In this document: positions 16,382 to 25,328 of the stretch, in pieces
How positions within the stretch are numbered: position 1 is the stretch's first letter
Layout: each line of letters begins with the position of its first letter
NCBI GenBank assembly: GCA_009881065.1
Contig: WXFE01000052.1
Location: forward strand, 1 to 64,000
Length of the DNA stretch: 64,000 nucleotides
Origin: Bacteroidales bacterium
GTDB lineage: Bacteria; Bacteroidota; Bacteroidia; Bacteroidales; VadinHA17
Direction of reading: 5' to 3'
The notes under the pieces: model-generated
What the model was told of the DNA's origin: nothing
What the model saw: only the letters and a program-made list of their open reading frames with translations
Database searches by the model: none
Position numbers and translations under genes: made by a program

Positions 16382-19144
16382 TTATATTACCCCTGCCTGT
16401 GTCTCCTTCTGAACCGACGTGCTGTCATCCACTCCCGGAAAAGGCACAATGGCCGGGAACTCTTTTGTTACAGCACCGCCTTTCATTATGTCTGAAATGA
16501 GGTCCTTTTTGCCGGTAACCAGGTAGATTATCTCGTATCTGCCAAGACCAGGAACTGTAACCTCACAGTAACCATCTTTCACTGTAAAGTCAAGAGTGAG
16601 GACTTCCTCAAAATCGGGGGATATCAGGTATGCCTGGCTGACATCTTCCGATCTGACGGCAATTTTCATTTTTCCATCATCCTCAATATAGTCATAGGGT
16701 GAAGGGTAGGCAGTATATTCAAATGCCATATCCTCAGGTATCATCATTATTCCGTCATTTCTGGTCCCGAGGCAGTTCAGCAGGTGAACCGAAATGCCTT
16801 TGTATTCCCCTGAGGCATGGTAATATGGCATAAGCACAATTTCCGGGTCAATGTTTGTTGTCTTGATAACCGGATCGGGCTGTCTGGCGGTAGCCGTTTC
16901 AATTATCAGGTCTCTCATGGCTTCATTCCTGTTATCTTTCCAGACTCCACCTTCGCCAATCCTTCCCCCGCCTATTCTCGGCACGAAGTATCTCAGCCCC
17001 GGCATTTCCTCCATGTACACCGCCTTACCTTTCCCCTGATCATCGTTGAACAATGTTGCGAGGCCAGGTTCTGCCCGTTGATTTCCGGTCTCATCATAAT
17101 GTGATGTGCGCCCGGTGGCAACAACATAACCCCCGTCATGGACATAATCGATGATCTTATTAATCTCATTGTCAGACAGGCAGGTTACATCAGGCAGAAT
17201 AAGCGTTGAATACTTGCCCAGGTCAGTAGTTCCGAGCTTTGATGCTATCACCGTTTCAAATGGTATATGGTTTTCCAGTAAGGCTTGTGCCCATCCCTGG
17301 TACTCATTCACTGTTTCATATGCTTCGCGCAGGTAATTCTTTGACGGCGAAGAGAAGAGAATGGCAGTGTTGCATAACAGACCGTCATCAATAAAGACCT
17401 TTTCCCATTTTTTCTCCCAGAGGAGAGGGAAAACAATATTTATCTGCGGAAACATCCAGATATGAAGGCCACATGTCTTTGCAAAGGCCCAGTTATAAAA
17501 CTGTTGCGAGGGAGAGATAGAGTAACCCAGATAGAACGATGGCCCGAATGCCCTGTAATAGGATGCTTCTGCCACAGCGTACCTGAAAGACCATGGGTTG
17601 GCCGGTTCACACTCGAAGAATGACACGTTATGGCCTCTGCACATATCTTCGAGGTCCATGCCATAATAGCTTGCAACAAATGGAGATAAAGCCTCACAGT
17701 AACAGCCCGTGAAGAGCATATCTTTCTTTATATTATCAAGCACACCCCTTATCTCTGACAGGAAATTGCCCATTGTTTCGATGCGAAACCGGAGCCATGC
17801 CCTGAAGACCGGGCTCTCATAATTCCCGAACACCAATGAATCACGGTAATCAGGGATATCATAACCCGTTTGTTCTTTAAAGAGGCGACGGCAGTGCTCA
17901 CACCCGCAGATGCTCCATTCTGCCGGCAGCCATTCAGTCTCATCCACCATCAGGCCATCATAGCCGGTCTCTCTTACAACCATTTCAACCCTGTTCAGGT
18001 ACTCCTTCTTAAAATCAGGGTTATTCGGGCACATCATATATGTGCCGTATCTCCTGAAATAGGCCGGCTCACCGCTCCGGAGGTCAATCATGGCCTGATC
18101 AGGGTGATTCCTGAAATAGGTATCAAGCACGCAGCATGCAGTGAGATGGCCAACAACCTTTATATTGTTTCTGTGACAGGCGCTGACCAAAACCTTCATA
18201 TTGCTGATATACAAGTCTATGGGAGGAGAATTAAACCAGGAGACACCATCATCAGGGCCTGCAAAAAGATACCTGTAGTGTTCAGGAAATATGACATTTA
18301 TTCCGATATCTGCATAGCCGGCAGCAATCTTATTGGCTTCATCCATTGTCAGCACTTCAGGTATATCATCCCACACGTATGATCTGATATTTTTAAACCA
18401 GTCATCCGGTGGTGTTGTCTCAGCAGTCCTGACATAGAGTGAAGAAGGGAATCCGCCTGTTTTTTCTCCACAGGCGTTTGAAGGAAGCGGTTCAAGCGGT
18501 TCAACACCAGCCTCTGCACACATTTTTTGAAGTTCATCCAATGAAAGGGCCCTGTCAAGGATCATTATCTCATCAAGAGCCCCCCGGAAATAACGGTCGT
18601 TCAGGTCATTATAAAATCTCCCGGCAACCACGCTATTATTATCATTGATGATTTTACCCGAAACCTCTTTTTTGCTTCTTAGCCTGCCGTCAACATAAAA
18701 GCAGAGTTCTGATCCGTTGTAGGTTCCGGCCAGGAGATGCCATGTGCCGGCAAGAGGTGGGGCAACTGACAGGATTTCAACAATGTTGTCGATGTTCAGC
18801 TGGAATTTCAGCTGATTGGCATACCCGTTATAATAGATAAGAAACCCCCTGTCAGAAAGGAAGGAGATGTTTCCCACGATACCACGGTCTCCTCCTTCCC
18901 ATTCGTCACACCTGACCCAGACAGCGACTGTCATTTCATTTTCAAAAGTCACCGGCGCCGGGCCGGTTATGAATGCATTTTCCCCGTTGAACCAGATTGC
19001 TTTGCCAAAAATGCCCCTGACGGTTTCCGTGTTGAAAGCATTTTCCCCTGACCATGTCATTTTATAGTCATTCATGCATGATGTAAGGTTGAGCATGATA
19101 CCTGCAATAGTCAGGAAAATCAGGAACTTATTCTTTTTCATCAT
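16382..19144 (-). CDS. Lipoprotein with LamG domain and GHL6-like barrel
   Basis: A 920-residue lipoprotein (signal ending LNLTSC, Cys near 23). Residues about 30-215 form a LamG/concanavalin-like sandwich (GKAIWFNGENAF, FYVDGRLRS, GALDEIMILDRALS), probably a sugar-binding module. Residues about 245-600 form the glycosidase-like barrel with YDGLMVDETEW and the CGCEHCRRLF cluster shared with the gene at 14074. A GH42-type Rossmann domain (STLILPDVTCLSDNEINKIIDY) and a beta domain follow. It is probably a cell-surface or periplasmic glycan-acting enzyme of the nag end of the locus. Catalytic residues cannot be fixed from sequence alone; the Asp-Glu pair in MVDETEW is a candidate. It has its own dyad promoter element. 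Confidence 0.78.
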   Translation of the reverse strand: MMKKNKFLIFLTIAGIMLNLTSCMNDYKMTWSGENAFNTETVRGIFGKAIWFNGENAFITGPAPVTFENEMTVAVWVRCDEWEGGDRGIVGNISFLSDRGFLIYYNGYANQLKFQLNIDNIVEILSVAPPLAGTWHLLAGTYNGSELCFYVDGRLRSKKEVSGKIINDNNSVVAGRFYNDLNDRYFRGALDEIMILDRALSLDELQKMCAEAGVEPLEPLPSNACGEKTGGFPSSLYVRTAETTPPDDWFKNIRSYVWDDIPEVLTMDEANKIAAGYADIGINVIFPEHYRYLFAGPDDGVSWFNSPPIDLYISNMKVLVSACHRNNIKVVGHLTACCVLDTYFRNHPDQAMIDLRSGEPAYFRRYGTYMMCPNNPDFKKEYLNRVEMVVRETGYDGLMVDETEWLPAEWSICGCEHCRRLFKEQTGYDIPDYRDSLVFGNYESPVFRAWLRFRIETMGNFLSEIRGVLDNIKKDMLFTGCYCEALSPFVASYYGMDLEDMCRGHNVSFFECEPANPWSFRYAVAEASYYRAFGPSFYLGYSISPSQQFYNWAFAKTCGLHIWMFPQINIVFPLLWEKKWEKVFIDDGLLCNTAILFSSPSKNYLREAYETVNEYQGWAQALLENHIPFETVIASKLGTTDLGKYSTLILPDVTCLSDNEINKIIDYVHDGGYVVATGRTSHYDETGNQRAEPGLATLFNDDQGKGKAVYMEEMPGLRYFVPRIGGGRIGEGGVWKDNRNEAMRDLIIETATARQPDPVIKTTNIDPEIVLMPYYHASGEYKGISVHLLNCLGTRNDGIMMIPEDMAFEYTAYPSPYDYIEDDGKMKIAVRSEDVSQAYLISPDFEEVLTLDFTVKDGYCEVTVPGLGRYEIIYLVTGKKDLISDIMKGGAVTKEFPAIVPFPGVDDSTSVQKETQAGVI

Positions 19145-19170
19145 ATTTCAGTTTTGTTTTTAAGGGTATG

Positions 19171-19236
19171 ATGTAACCCACATGACTTAAAATTATAGAA
19201 ACAGGTGTTTTTCTATCTGATATATGTTGGTTTCAT
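19171..19236 (-). promoter_or_regulatory. 66-bp dyad element, copy B (promoter-operator)
   Basis: The plus strand opens ATGTAACCCACATGACTTAA, has the core AAACAGGTGTTT and closes ATATGTTGGTTTCAT. It ends 26 bp upstream of the ATG at 19144, with TACCCTTAAAAA between. It also lies just downstream of the nagA stop. Confidence 0.75.
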
Positions 19237-19253
19237 TATGGTATTGAAAGGTC

Positions 19254-20438
19254 TTATTGTTTTCGCATGTCATATACCCTTTTCCCCGATTTAATAGTCT
19301 GTCTGATTATGATTCTGCCGTTTTCTCTTGCAAACAATACAATGTCAGCCCTGGCCCCTGTTTTCAGGCCATTGGGAATGGCCGGGAAGAGAAGGTTTGA
19401 CGGATTGACCGATGCCATTTTCCAGGCTTTGGGTATAGTGCAGATATTCTTGCTTGTCAGATAGTTAACACAATCAAGCAGGGTCATTGCCGAACCTGCA
19501 AGAATATCCGGGTTTTCAGCCGTGCAAAGCCTGCCGTCGGAAGTCAATACTACCGGGCCACCTATCAGAGAATGATATTTGCCGGGGTTCATGCCGGTAA
19601 ATTTTGTTGAATCACTTATCAGGATAGTGTGATCACCTTTAACCTTGAACACTACCCTCATGAAGTTGTCAGGCAGGTGAAAACCGTCAGCAATTATGGA
19701 GGCCCACAGGTTTCTCTCAGCAAGCTGGTCCCAGAGATAATTTGGGTGCCTTGGCAACATCAGATGGGCTCCGTTGCCAAGATGTGTTGACAGCTTTGCA
19801 CCTGCCATAACTGCTTTCCTTATCTGGTCAGTGTTGGCACTGGTATGTCCCAGGGCAACGAGGATGCCGTTTTTCCTGCATTGCTTGATAAACTCCAATG
19901 TGCCCGGCAATTCCGGGGCAAGAGTGATCAGTTTCACCATTCCCCCGGAGCAATGCTGCCATTCCTCAAGCAGACTGATATCCGGAAGGGTAATATATTT
20001 CTTGCTGTGAGCTCCACGCGGACCATCATCCCCTGAGATGAAGGGACCTTCAAGATGGATTCCGGCAATGGAACTGCCTTCATCAGGGTAATCAGTACAG
20101 AAACTGCTTATCTGCAAGAGGCTCTCTTTCAGATTTTTTCTGTCAGATGTAACAAGTGTGGGAAAGAAGCTCGTGATACCATGCCTGTGGTGGGCGACAA
20201 GAGCCGTACGGATATCATTATAAGACAGTGGGCAGGTGTTAAAGTCGGTGCCGTTAATGCCGTTGACCTGGATATCAAACAATCCGGGTGCAATGAATGG
20301 CAGGTCACTGCTATCCATTGACTTTTCAAAGGAGATATCTGCAATATACCCTCCGGAGATATCAATAGAAAGAGGTATTCCAGATATATAATCTATTCCT
20401 TCAACTCTTTGACAGCTGTTATTGTCTGACTTTGCCAT
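19254..20438 (-). CDS. nagA: N-acetylglucosamine-6-phosphate deacetylase
   Basis: NagA removes the acetyl group from GlcNAc-6-P in the cytoplasm, feeding NagB. The amidohydrolase fold shows the metal-site Glu in HLEGPFIS, His residues in GHTSA and STHLGNGAH, and the catalytic Asp in LISDSTKFTG. The ATG at 20438 is chosen, giving about 394 residues, since the longer frame starts with TTG. It overlaps the nagB 3' end by 20 bp, so the two are translated together. N-acetylglucosamine 6-phosphate must be supplied by a kinase or phosphotransferase not present in this window. Confidence 0.93.
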   Translation of the reverse strand: MAKSDNNSCQRVEGIDYISGIPLSIDISGGYIADISFEKSMDSSDLPFIAPGLFDIQVNGINGTDFNTCPLSYNDIRTALVAHHRHGITSFFPTLVTSDRKNLKESLLQISSFCTDYPDEGSSIAGIHLEGPFISGDDGPRGAHSKKYITLPDISLLEEWQHCSGGMVKLITLAPELPGTLEFIKQCRKNGILVALGHTSANTDQIRKAVMAGAKLSTHLGNGAHLMLPRHPNYLWDQLAERNLWASIIADGFHLPDNFMRVVFKVKGDHTILISDSTKFTGMNPGKYHSLIGGPVVLTSDGRLCTAENPDILAGSAMTLLDCVNYLTSKNICTIPKAWKMASVNPSNLLFPAIPNGLKTGARADIVLFARENGRIIIRQTIKSGKRVYDMRKQ

Positions 20439-21195
20439 AAGATTCCCGGTCAAGGAAGAGGATACAATTCGGATGTCTTCTTAAGATTGAACCTGGCACT
20501 GCATTCGTAATAGTGCCTTCAAGAACCATCTTTACAGCATTTTGTTTGTTTGCTCCGGGTGTCATGCAATAAAGACAGGATGCGGACATAATAGTCGGGA
20601 TAGTTATGGTAATTGCCTTTTTGGGTACCTGATCCAAATCATTGAAACAGTTTTCGTCAACCTGCTGTTGCCTGCTTATCTCATCAAGAACTATGGTCTT
20701 CACTACTGCAGGGTCGTTAAAATCTGCAGTTAATGGTTCGTTGAACGCCACATGTCCGTTGGCTCCCAGGCCAAGCAGCACGATATCTATTGTTTTTTCA
20801 GCCAATAGTCCGGAGAAGCGTTCACATTCTTTTGCAGGGTCATTGATGCCATCAATAAGATTTACCTCGCCAGGATGAACATGATTGAACAATCTGTCTG
20901 ACAGGAAGTAACCAAAGCTGGCCGGATGATCATTCCGCAGGCCGATGTACTCATCCATATTGAATACCGTTATTCCTGACCAGTCAATCTCTTTATCGTT
21001 TCTGAGAAACTTCAGGGTCTCTTCCTGGGATGGTGCGGCGGCAAAAACCATCCTGATGCGTTCCTTTTGCCTTAATAAAGCCTTGATTCTGTCAGCTATC
21101 AGTTTCCCGGATGCCTTTCCCATCTCCAACCTGTCGGGGTAAACGAAGACTTCCAGAGAATCTATCTTAAGGCTTTTTACTACTTTGTTACTCAT
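20419..21195 (-). CDS. nagB: Glucosamine-6-phosphate deaminase
   Basis: NagB converts glucosamine-6-P to fructose-6-P and ammonia. The 258-residue protein carries NMDEYIGL, with the catalytic Asp that acts as base, and GLGANGHVAFNEP, with the catalytic His and Glu. Asn replaces the Asp found in the E. coli protein just before GH; some Gram-positive NagB enzymes also have Asn there, so activity is expected. It is the first gene of the nagB-nagA pair. A dyad (21225-21271) and ACGTATATAAAAA lie upstream, so it probably has its own promoter within the larger locus. Confidence 0.93.
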   Translation of the reverse strand: MSNKVVKSLKIDSLEVFVYPDRLEMGKASGKLIADRIKALLRQKERIRMVFAAAPSQEETLKFLRNDKEIDWSGITVFNMDEYIGLRNDHPASFGYFLSDRLFNHVHPGEVNLIDGINDPAKECERFSGLLAEKTIDIVLLGLGANGHVAFNEPLTADFNDPAVVKTIVLDEISRQQQVDENCFNDLDQVPKKAITITIPTIMSASCLYCMTPGANKQNAVKMVLEGTITNAVPGSILRRHPNCILFLDRESYGKVRQ

Positions 21196-21224
21196 AGTAA
21201 GTTGGTTTTTATATACGTTTGAAT

Positions 21225-21271
21225 TTCACATCCATGAATCTGAGACCTGGCAAAGCATTCATGATTGTGAA
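21225..21271 (-). promoter_or_regulatory. Dyad upstream of nagB
   Basis: TTCACATCCATGAAT (21225-21239) faces ATTCATGATTGTGAA (21257-21271); 13 of 15 positions pair. It ends 29 bp before the nagB ATG, the same distance as the 66-bp dyads upstream of other genes, and contains CATGA/TCATG half-sites. It may be a distant member of that family or a separate operator. Confidence 0.55.
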
Positions 21272-21323
21272 TGATCTTTCAGAGGAATGATTGTATATAG
21301 TTATTGATATCATTACTTCCGTG

Positions 21324-22826
21324 TTATTTATTTCTTTCTGCTTCAACTGTCATCACGTCCTCATGCCGGATAGCTTCAAGCAGTTTGTCAACTCTTTCCG
21401 GGACTTTATTTCCCGCTATCAGACCTGAGAAGATATATATCACCAGTGAGCATAACATGGGGCTGACAATTTCAAGTGCAAGCGAAACGTCTCCCATGGT
21501 TTTCAGTATTGCAAAAGTTATCACCCCGCCTATGATTGAAATAATGGCCGAACTGCTGTTACTTTTCCGGAACCATGGCAACAGTCCGAGGATCATGGGT
21601 ATGGAAATAGGTCCGACCAGCGCGGCGAACCATGTTATAATCAGTCCGAAAACTCCTCCGAACGAGTCTGAGTAGATAGCGATAATGATTGTAAGGGCAG
21701 TAAACAGGAATGTTGACGCTCTTGCAAGAATAAGCATGATCCGGGGGCTCGAAGTTTTCAGTTTTGGAAAAATATTTGGCAAAATGTCCCGCGTAATGAC
21801 TGCTGATATGGTATTTGCATCAGAGGATGTCATAGAAAGGGTATTGGTAAAAAGAGAGGCAAGGACAAGACCCAGTAATCCTGTTGGCAGGAATTTGAGT
21901 GCCATAAGAGCATATGATTGGGTAGGATCGGCAAGGTCTTTGATGAAAATGGGTGCGGCAAACATCGGGAAGAATAATACCAATGGCCACAGCAGGTAGA
22001 GAAATGATGAAAGCAATGCCGCTTTTTTTGCCTGTTTCCCGGATTGAGATGAGATAAACCTTGTTGCCAGGTGCCATGTCCCTCCGCTGTAGCTGAAAAA
22101 ATCAATTATCAGGATAGCAGCGAAGAACCCGATTGTATAAGGGGGATTGAATAATCGCGAATGAGCCTCGGGCAACCGGTCCCACATGGTAAAATACCCC
22201 GCCAGCCCATCACCGATTTCTCTCAGGATCAGGAAAAACATTGTGAACCCGGCAATAAGCTGGATGATAAACTGTGCAAAGTCATTAAGTACATCAGCCA
22301 GCAGACCTCCCAGTATACCATAAATAAGGGAGACGCTCCCGGCGATGAGTATACCCGCGAGAATCGGGATACCAGTGAAGACATAGAGAAGGATGGCAAT
22401 AGCAGCCCATTTCGCACCCACGTCAAAGATCTTTATTATCACCCCGCACCAGGCCATGATCTGTTGTGTGGCCAGATTATATCTGACAGAAAGATATTCG
22501 GTAGGTGATTGTATCTTGAAGCGGGTGCGCAGACGTGACCATTTTGGTGCTATCAGATAGGCGGCAACAACAGTTGATATGAATACTCCACCTGCCCACC
22601 AGACATAAAGGCTGAATCCGTGCGTGTATGCTACTCCGGCATAAGCAACAAACACGGCGCCGCTGTAACCTGATACATGATGTGAAATGCCTGTCAGCCA
22701 CCATGGCAGCCTTCCTCCGGCGGTGAAATAGTCAGCTGAGTTGCGAACCCTGGTGGCAGCCCAGACCCCCACTGAAATCAGCAGGAGGAAATAAACAATC
22801 AATATGGTATAATCAATGGGTTGCAT
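21324..22826 (-). CDS. Sodium:solute symporter (SSS family), first copy
   Basis: A 500-residue inner-membrane protein with about 13 membrane segments and the SSS pattern: TMs starting DYTILIVYFLLLISVGVWA, the SADYFTAGGRLPWW loop, and an early SGYSGAVFVAYAG unwound helix. This family takes up sugars, sialic acids, vitamins or amino acids with sodium. Next to GH84, nagB and nagA, an amino sugar such as GlcNAc or a relative is the best guess. It directly abuts the GH84 gene, whose stop codon ends one base before this gene's ATG. It is separated from nagB by 128 bp that hold the nagB dyad. Confidence 0.88.
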   Translation of the reverse strand: MQPIDYTILIVYFLLLISVGVWAATRVRNSADYFTAGGRLPWWLTGISHHVSGYSGAVFVAYAGVAYTHGFSLYVWWAGGVFISTVVAAYLIAPKWSRLRTRFKIQSPTEYLSVRYNLATQQIMAWCGVIIKIFDVGAKWAAIAILLYVFTGIPILAGILIAGSVSLIYGILGGLLADVLNDFAQFIIQLIAGFTMFFLILREIGDGLAGYFTMWDRLPEAHSRLFNPPYTIGFFAAILIIDFFSYSGGTWHLATRFISSQSGKQAKKAALLSSFLYLLWPLVLFFPMFAAPIFIKDLADPTQSYALMALKFLPTGLLGLVLASLFTNTLSMTSSDANTISAVITRDILPNIFPKLKTSSPRIMLILARASTFLFTALTIIIAIYSDSFGGVFGLIITWFAALVGPISIPMILGLLPWFRKSNSSSAIISIIGGVITFAILKTMGDVSLALEIVSPMLCSLVIYIFSGLIAGNKVPERVDKLLEAIRHEDVMTVEAERNK

Positions 22827-25328
22827 CTATTCCGACTCCCTTTCTTTTTTATCCTGATCAGATTCGTTTACCCTGATTCTGGCGATGTAGATTGAAGACT
22901 TTCCTTCATGTGAAGAATAATAGGAGACCACCAGCATATCTTCATGCCAGACCATTCCCGGGTAACTGCAATCGCCACCGCCTGGCAGGATCAACACCGG
23001 GTTGAACCCCAAGTCAGTGACAGCCCCAATCACTGTTTTCGCTTCACCACCGATATAGCTCCTTCCACCTGCCATGACCCGCCCATCAGGCAGAGACACC
23101 ATAGCAGGCCCGCCAACATAATGCCCACACTCTTTCCATTGCCATTCAGTGAACGGAGAGGCAGCTTTGCCGATCAATGCCTGTCTGTTCCCTCCGTCTC
23201 TCCTTATCAGTGCCATAAGTGTGTCATTGTCTTTCTGTAAGATAGCTGCCTCATTCACAAAGTTTTCAAGCTTGAAATCGCAGATCAGTTCATACTGCTT
23301 CCCGTCTCTGCTTTTGTACAGGGAAGGGCCACCTCCATAGGCAACTACATATATTTCTTTGCCGTCACAGAATGGGTGCCATGGCCATTTGTTGCTGAAA
23401 TTGAGATAATAAAAATCGCTCCATTTTCTGCCGTTTTCCGTGAATACAACAGCAGGTTTGTACCCCATGTGCTTTTCCCCTTCGTAAATTGAAGCACCTA
23501 TATGAAGCATGAGAATGTCATCAGGGGTTATAACGAAAGAAGGGTCTCTAAGGTCAATTCCTTCACTCTCAAGCAGAGCTGCTGATTTCCATTTCTTTCC
23601 GTCACGGCTTGTCAACACCCTTATTTTACCGTTTGTTCCATAAACGTGTTTTGTGGATTCACGGAACGCACAATACCATCTTCCTTTGTACCTGATGAGA
23701 CCTGTAAAGGCATTATGGGGAGCTTTGTCCCATATTTTTTCCACTGAGATTATCTCTGCCACTATCGGTTCCGGACTCCCTTTTGTGTTGTCTGCCGGAG
23801 TGTCGGGGCACTGTATAGTGTCTTTGCCTGAAGAGGAGTACAACAAGTCATCCGGCCCATGGGTGACCTGAAGAGCCTGTATTCCTTCACTGTTTCGCTG
23901 ATTTGCCGGAGACGCTTGCAGGCTGGGTGAACGGTTTACCACTTCTGAAAAAGCCTCAAGGAAGTTACTCTGCTGTTCTCTCATCCACCTGATGTCATTT
24001 TTCAGGAAATTGATAACTGATTGGTATCTGTCAGGAAATGAACCTCTGAGTTCCTTTAGAAGCAACTGCTGTTGATTAATATAATCTTCAACGATTCCGG
24101 GCTGTGCTCCGGAAGTAAGTAAGCCCATGAGATTGTCACGTACCGGGTTTAGACCTACTTTTCCTTTTGCTGATTTGTTTCCGGCAAGGATCAGGGAGCC
24201 CGGATATGTCTCAACCAGTCTTGCAAGAACCATCTGAGCAGCTCTGTCAGGCGTCACGCCGGCAATTACCTGCCCTATTGACCGGTCAGGGTCATATTCA
24301 TCCGGATTGTATGCATAGTCCATGGAAGTGAGAACAGGAATGCTGTTTATGTCACTCTGTGCTCCCAAAGAGTTTGACATGTAACCGTCAATAACCTTGC
24401 ACAGGTCTCTGTCTCTTCCGGTTAATGGTCCCAGATGTATTGCCGGATGGTTGTCATTTACCGGGTAATTATCCCACAGGATGATCCTGTGCTTTACGAT
24501 ATTCCTGAATTCCAGTGCTTCAGCGGTTGCTATTTTCACTGGTACAATGTGAGGGCCTGTCCAGAAAACATATACTTCCGGATACAGTGTTGCTGCGAGT
24601 GCTTCAAGGTAGAGCCTGTGGACCGGATCAGACCCCGTGCCCCAGTACCATGTAGGACAAAAGGCGAAGGAGGCCTCTTTGTCGTTGGCCCTGAGCGCTT
24701 CAAAGAGGCGGTTGGCAAGAAGTGCATGTTTCCTTCCTTCAATCTCAACCATCTTCTCATCCAAATCATCAAGACAGAGGGAAAACCATCTTACTCCATT
24801 CTGCTGAGCCCACTCGTAATGCTTCAGGAGCAGTTCAAAATCATCATCAGAGTCTGTTTGAAGGGGTCTGTCAGAGAAAAGCTGGGGATTCATCGAGAAG
24901 CAGAAATTGATATTATTCTCTGCGCATGCGTTTATCACCCTGATCCACTCTGCCTTGATTTCAGAAGGTAACGGACTCCACCATCTGTTCTCAATTGAAT
25001 CCAGGAATGTACCATACTTATAATGAGGTTTTTCCCTGGTTGAGAACATCGAAAGATAACAGTTCATCAGGAAATTGGCTTTGCCGGCGACAAGTGTTGG
25101 TATCTCAGCCAGATACTGTTCGGGAGTCCATGCATAACCCTTTATACCCCTGATTTTAAAACCCGGGCTGATGCCTTTTTCAATGTGGTAAGGCAGTTGT
25201 ATGATGGTATCGGGAAGGGTCACCCTGAAGCTTGCCGTCACTTCCGGCTGAGACCAGACGGGCGGAAGTGCCAGACAAAAAATAATCTGACAGAGAGTGA
25301 ATCTTAATATGACATTCTTTATGCTCAT
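22827..25328 (-). CDS. GH84-like beta-N-acetylglucosaminidase fused to a sialidase-like beta-propeller
   Basis: An exported 833-residue protein (signal about 1-26). Residues about 55-350 match the GH84/NAGidase barrel: the catalytic Asp pair in WFSLCLDDLDE (D187-D188), the WTG motif (256-258) and WDNYPVND (285-292), all parts of the N-acetylglucosamine pocket that works by substrate-assisted catalysis. A helical linker (about 350-515) follows. Residues about 520-825 form a BNR/sialidase-like propeller with CAFREST and Asp-box-like turns (SRDGKKW, TENGRKW, SRDGKQY). The combination is unusual; GH84 proteins normally carry helical or carbohydrate-binding C-terminal modules. It lies between two symporter genes and overlaps one by ATGA, so the released sugar is probably imported directly. 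Confidence 0.82.
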   Translation of the reverse strand: MSIKNVILRFTLCQIIFCLALPPVWSQPEVTASFRVTLPDTIIQLPYHIEKGISPGFKIRGIKGYAWTPEQYLAEIPTLVAGKANFLMNCYLSMFSTREKPHYKYGTFLDSIENRWWSPLPSEIKAEWIRVINACAENNINFCFSMNPQLFSDRPLQTDSDDDFELLLKHYEWAQQNGVRWFSLCLDDLDEKMVEIEGRKHALLANRLFEALRANDKEASFAFCPTWYWGTGSDPVHRLYLEALAATLYPEVYVFWTGPHIVPVKIATAEALEFRNIVKHRIILWDNYPVNDNHPAIHLGPLTGRDRDLCKVIDGYMSNSLGAQSDINSIPVLTSMDYAYNPDEYDPDRSIGQVIAGVTPDRAAQMVLARLVETYPGSLILAGNKSAKGKVGLNPVRDNLMGLLTSGAQPGIVEDYINQQQLLLKELRGSFPDRYQSVINFLKNDIRWMREQQSNFLEAFSEVVNRSPSLQASPANQRNSEGIQALQVTHGPDDLLYSSSGKDTIQCPDTPADNTKGSPEPIVAEIISVEKIWDKAPHNAFTGLIRYKGRWYCAFRESTKHVYGTNGKIRVLTSRDGKKWKSAALLESEGIDLRDPSFVITPDDILMLHIGASIYEGEKHMGYKPAVVFTENGRKWSDFYYLNFSNKWPWHPFCDGKEIYVVAYGGGPSLYKSRDGKQYELICDFKLENFVNEAAILQKDNDTLMALIRRDGGNRQALIGKAASPFTEWQWKECGHYVGGPAMVSLPDGRVMAGGRSYIGGEAKTVIGAVTDLGFNPVLILPGGGDCSYPGMVWHEDMLVVSYYSSHEGKSSIYIARIRVNESDQDKKERESE

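Noticed and set aside
20419-21195. Apparent loss of a catalytic Asp in NagB (GANGH instead of GNDGH)
   Set aside because: Asn is also found at this place in some Gram-positive NagB enzymes, and the base Asp, His and Glu are kept, so the enzyme is probably active.
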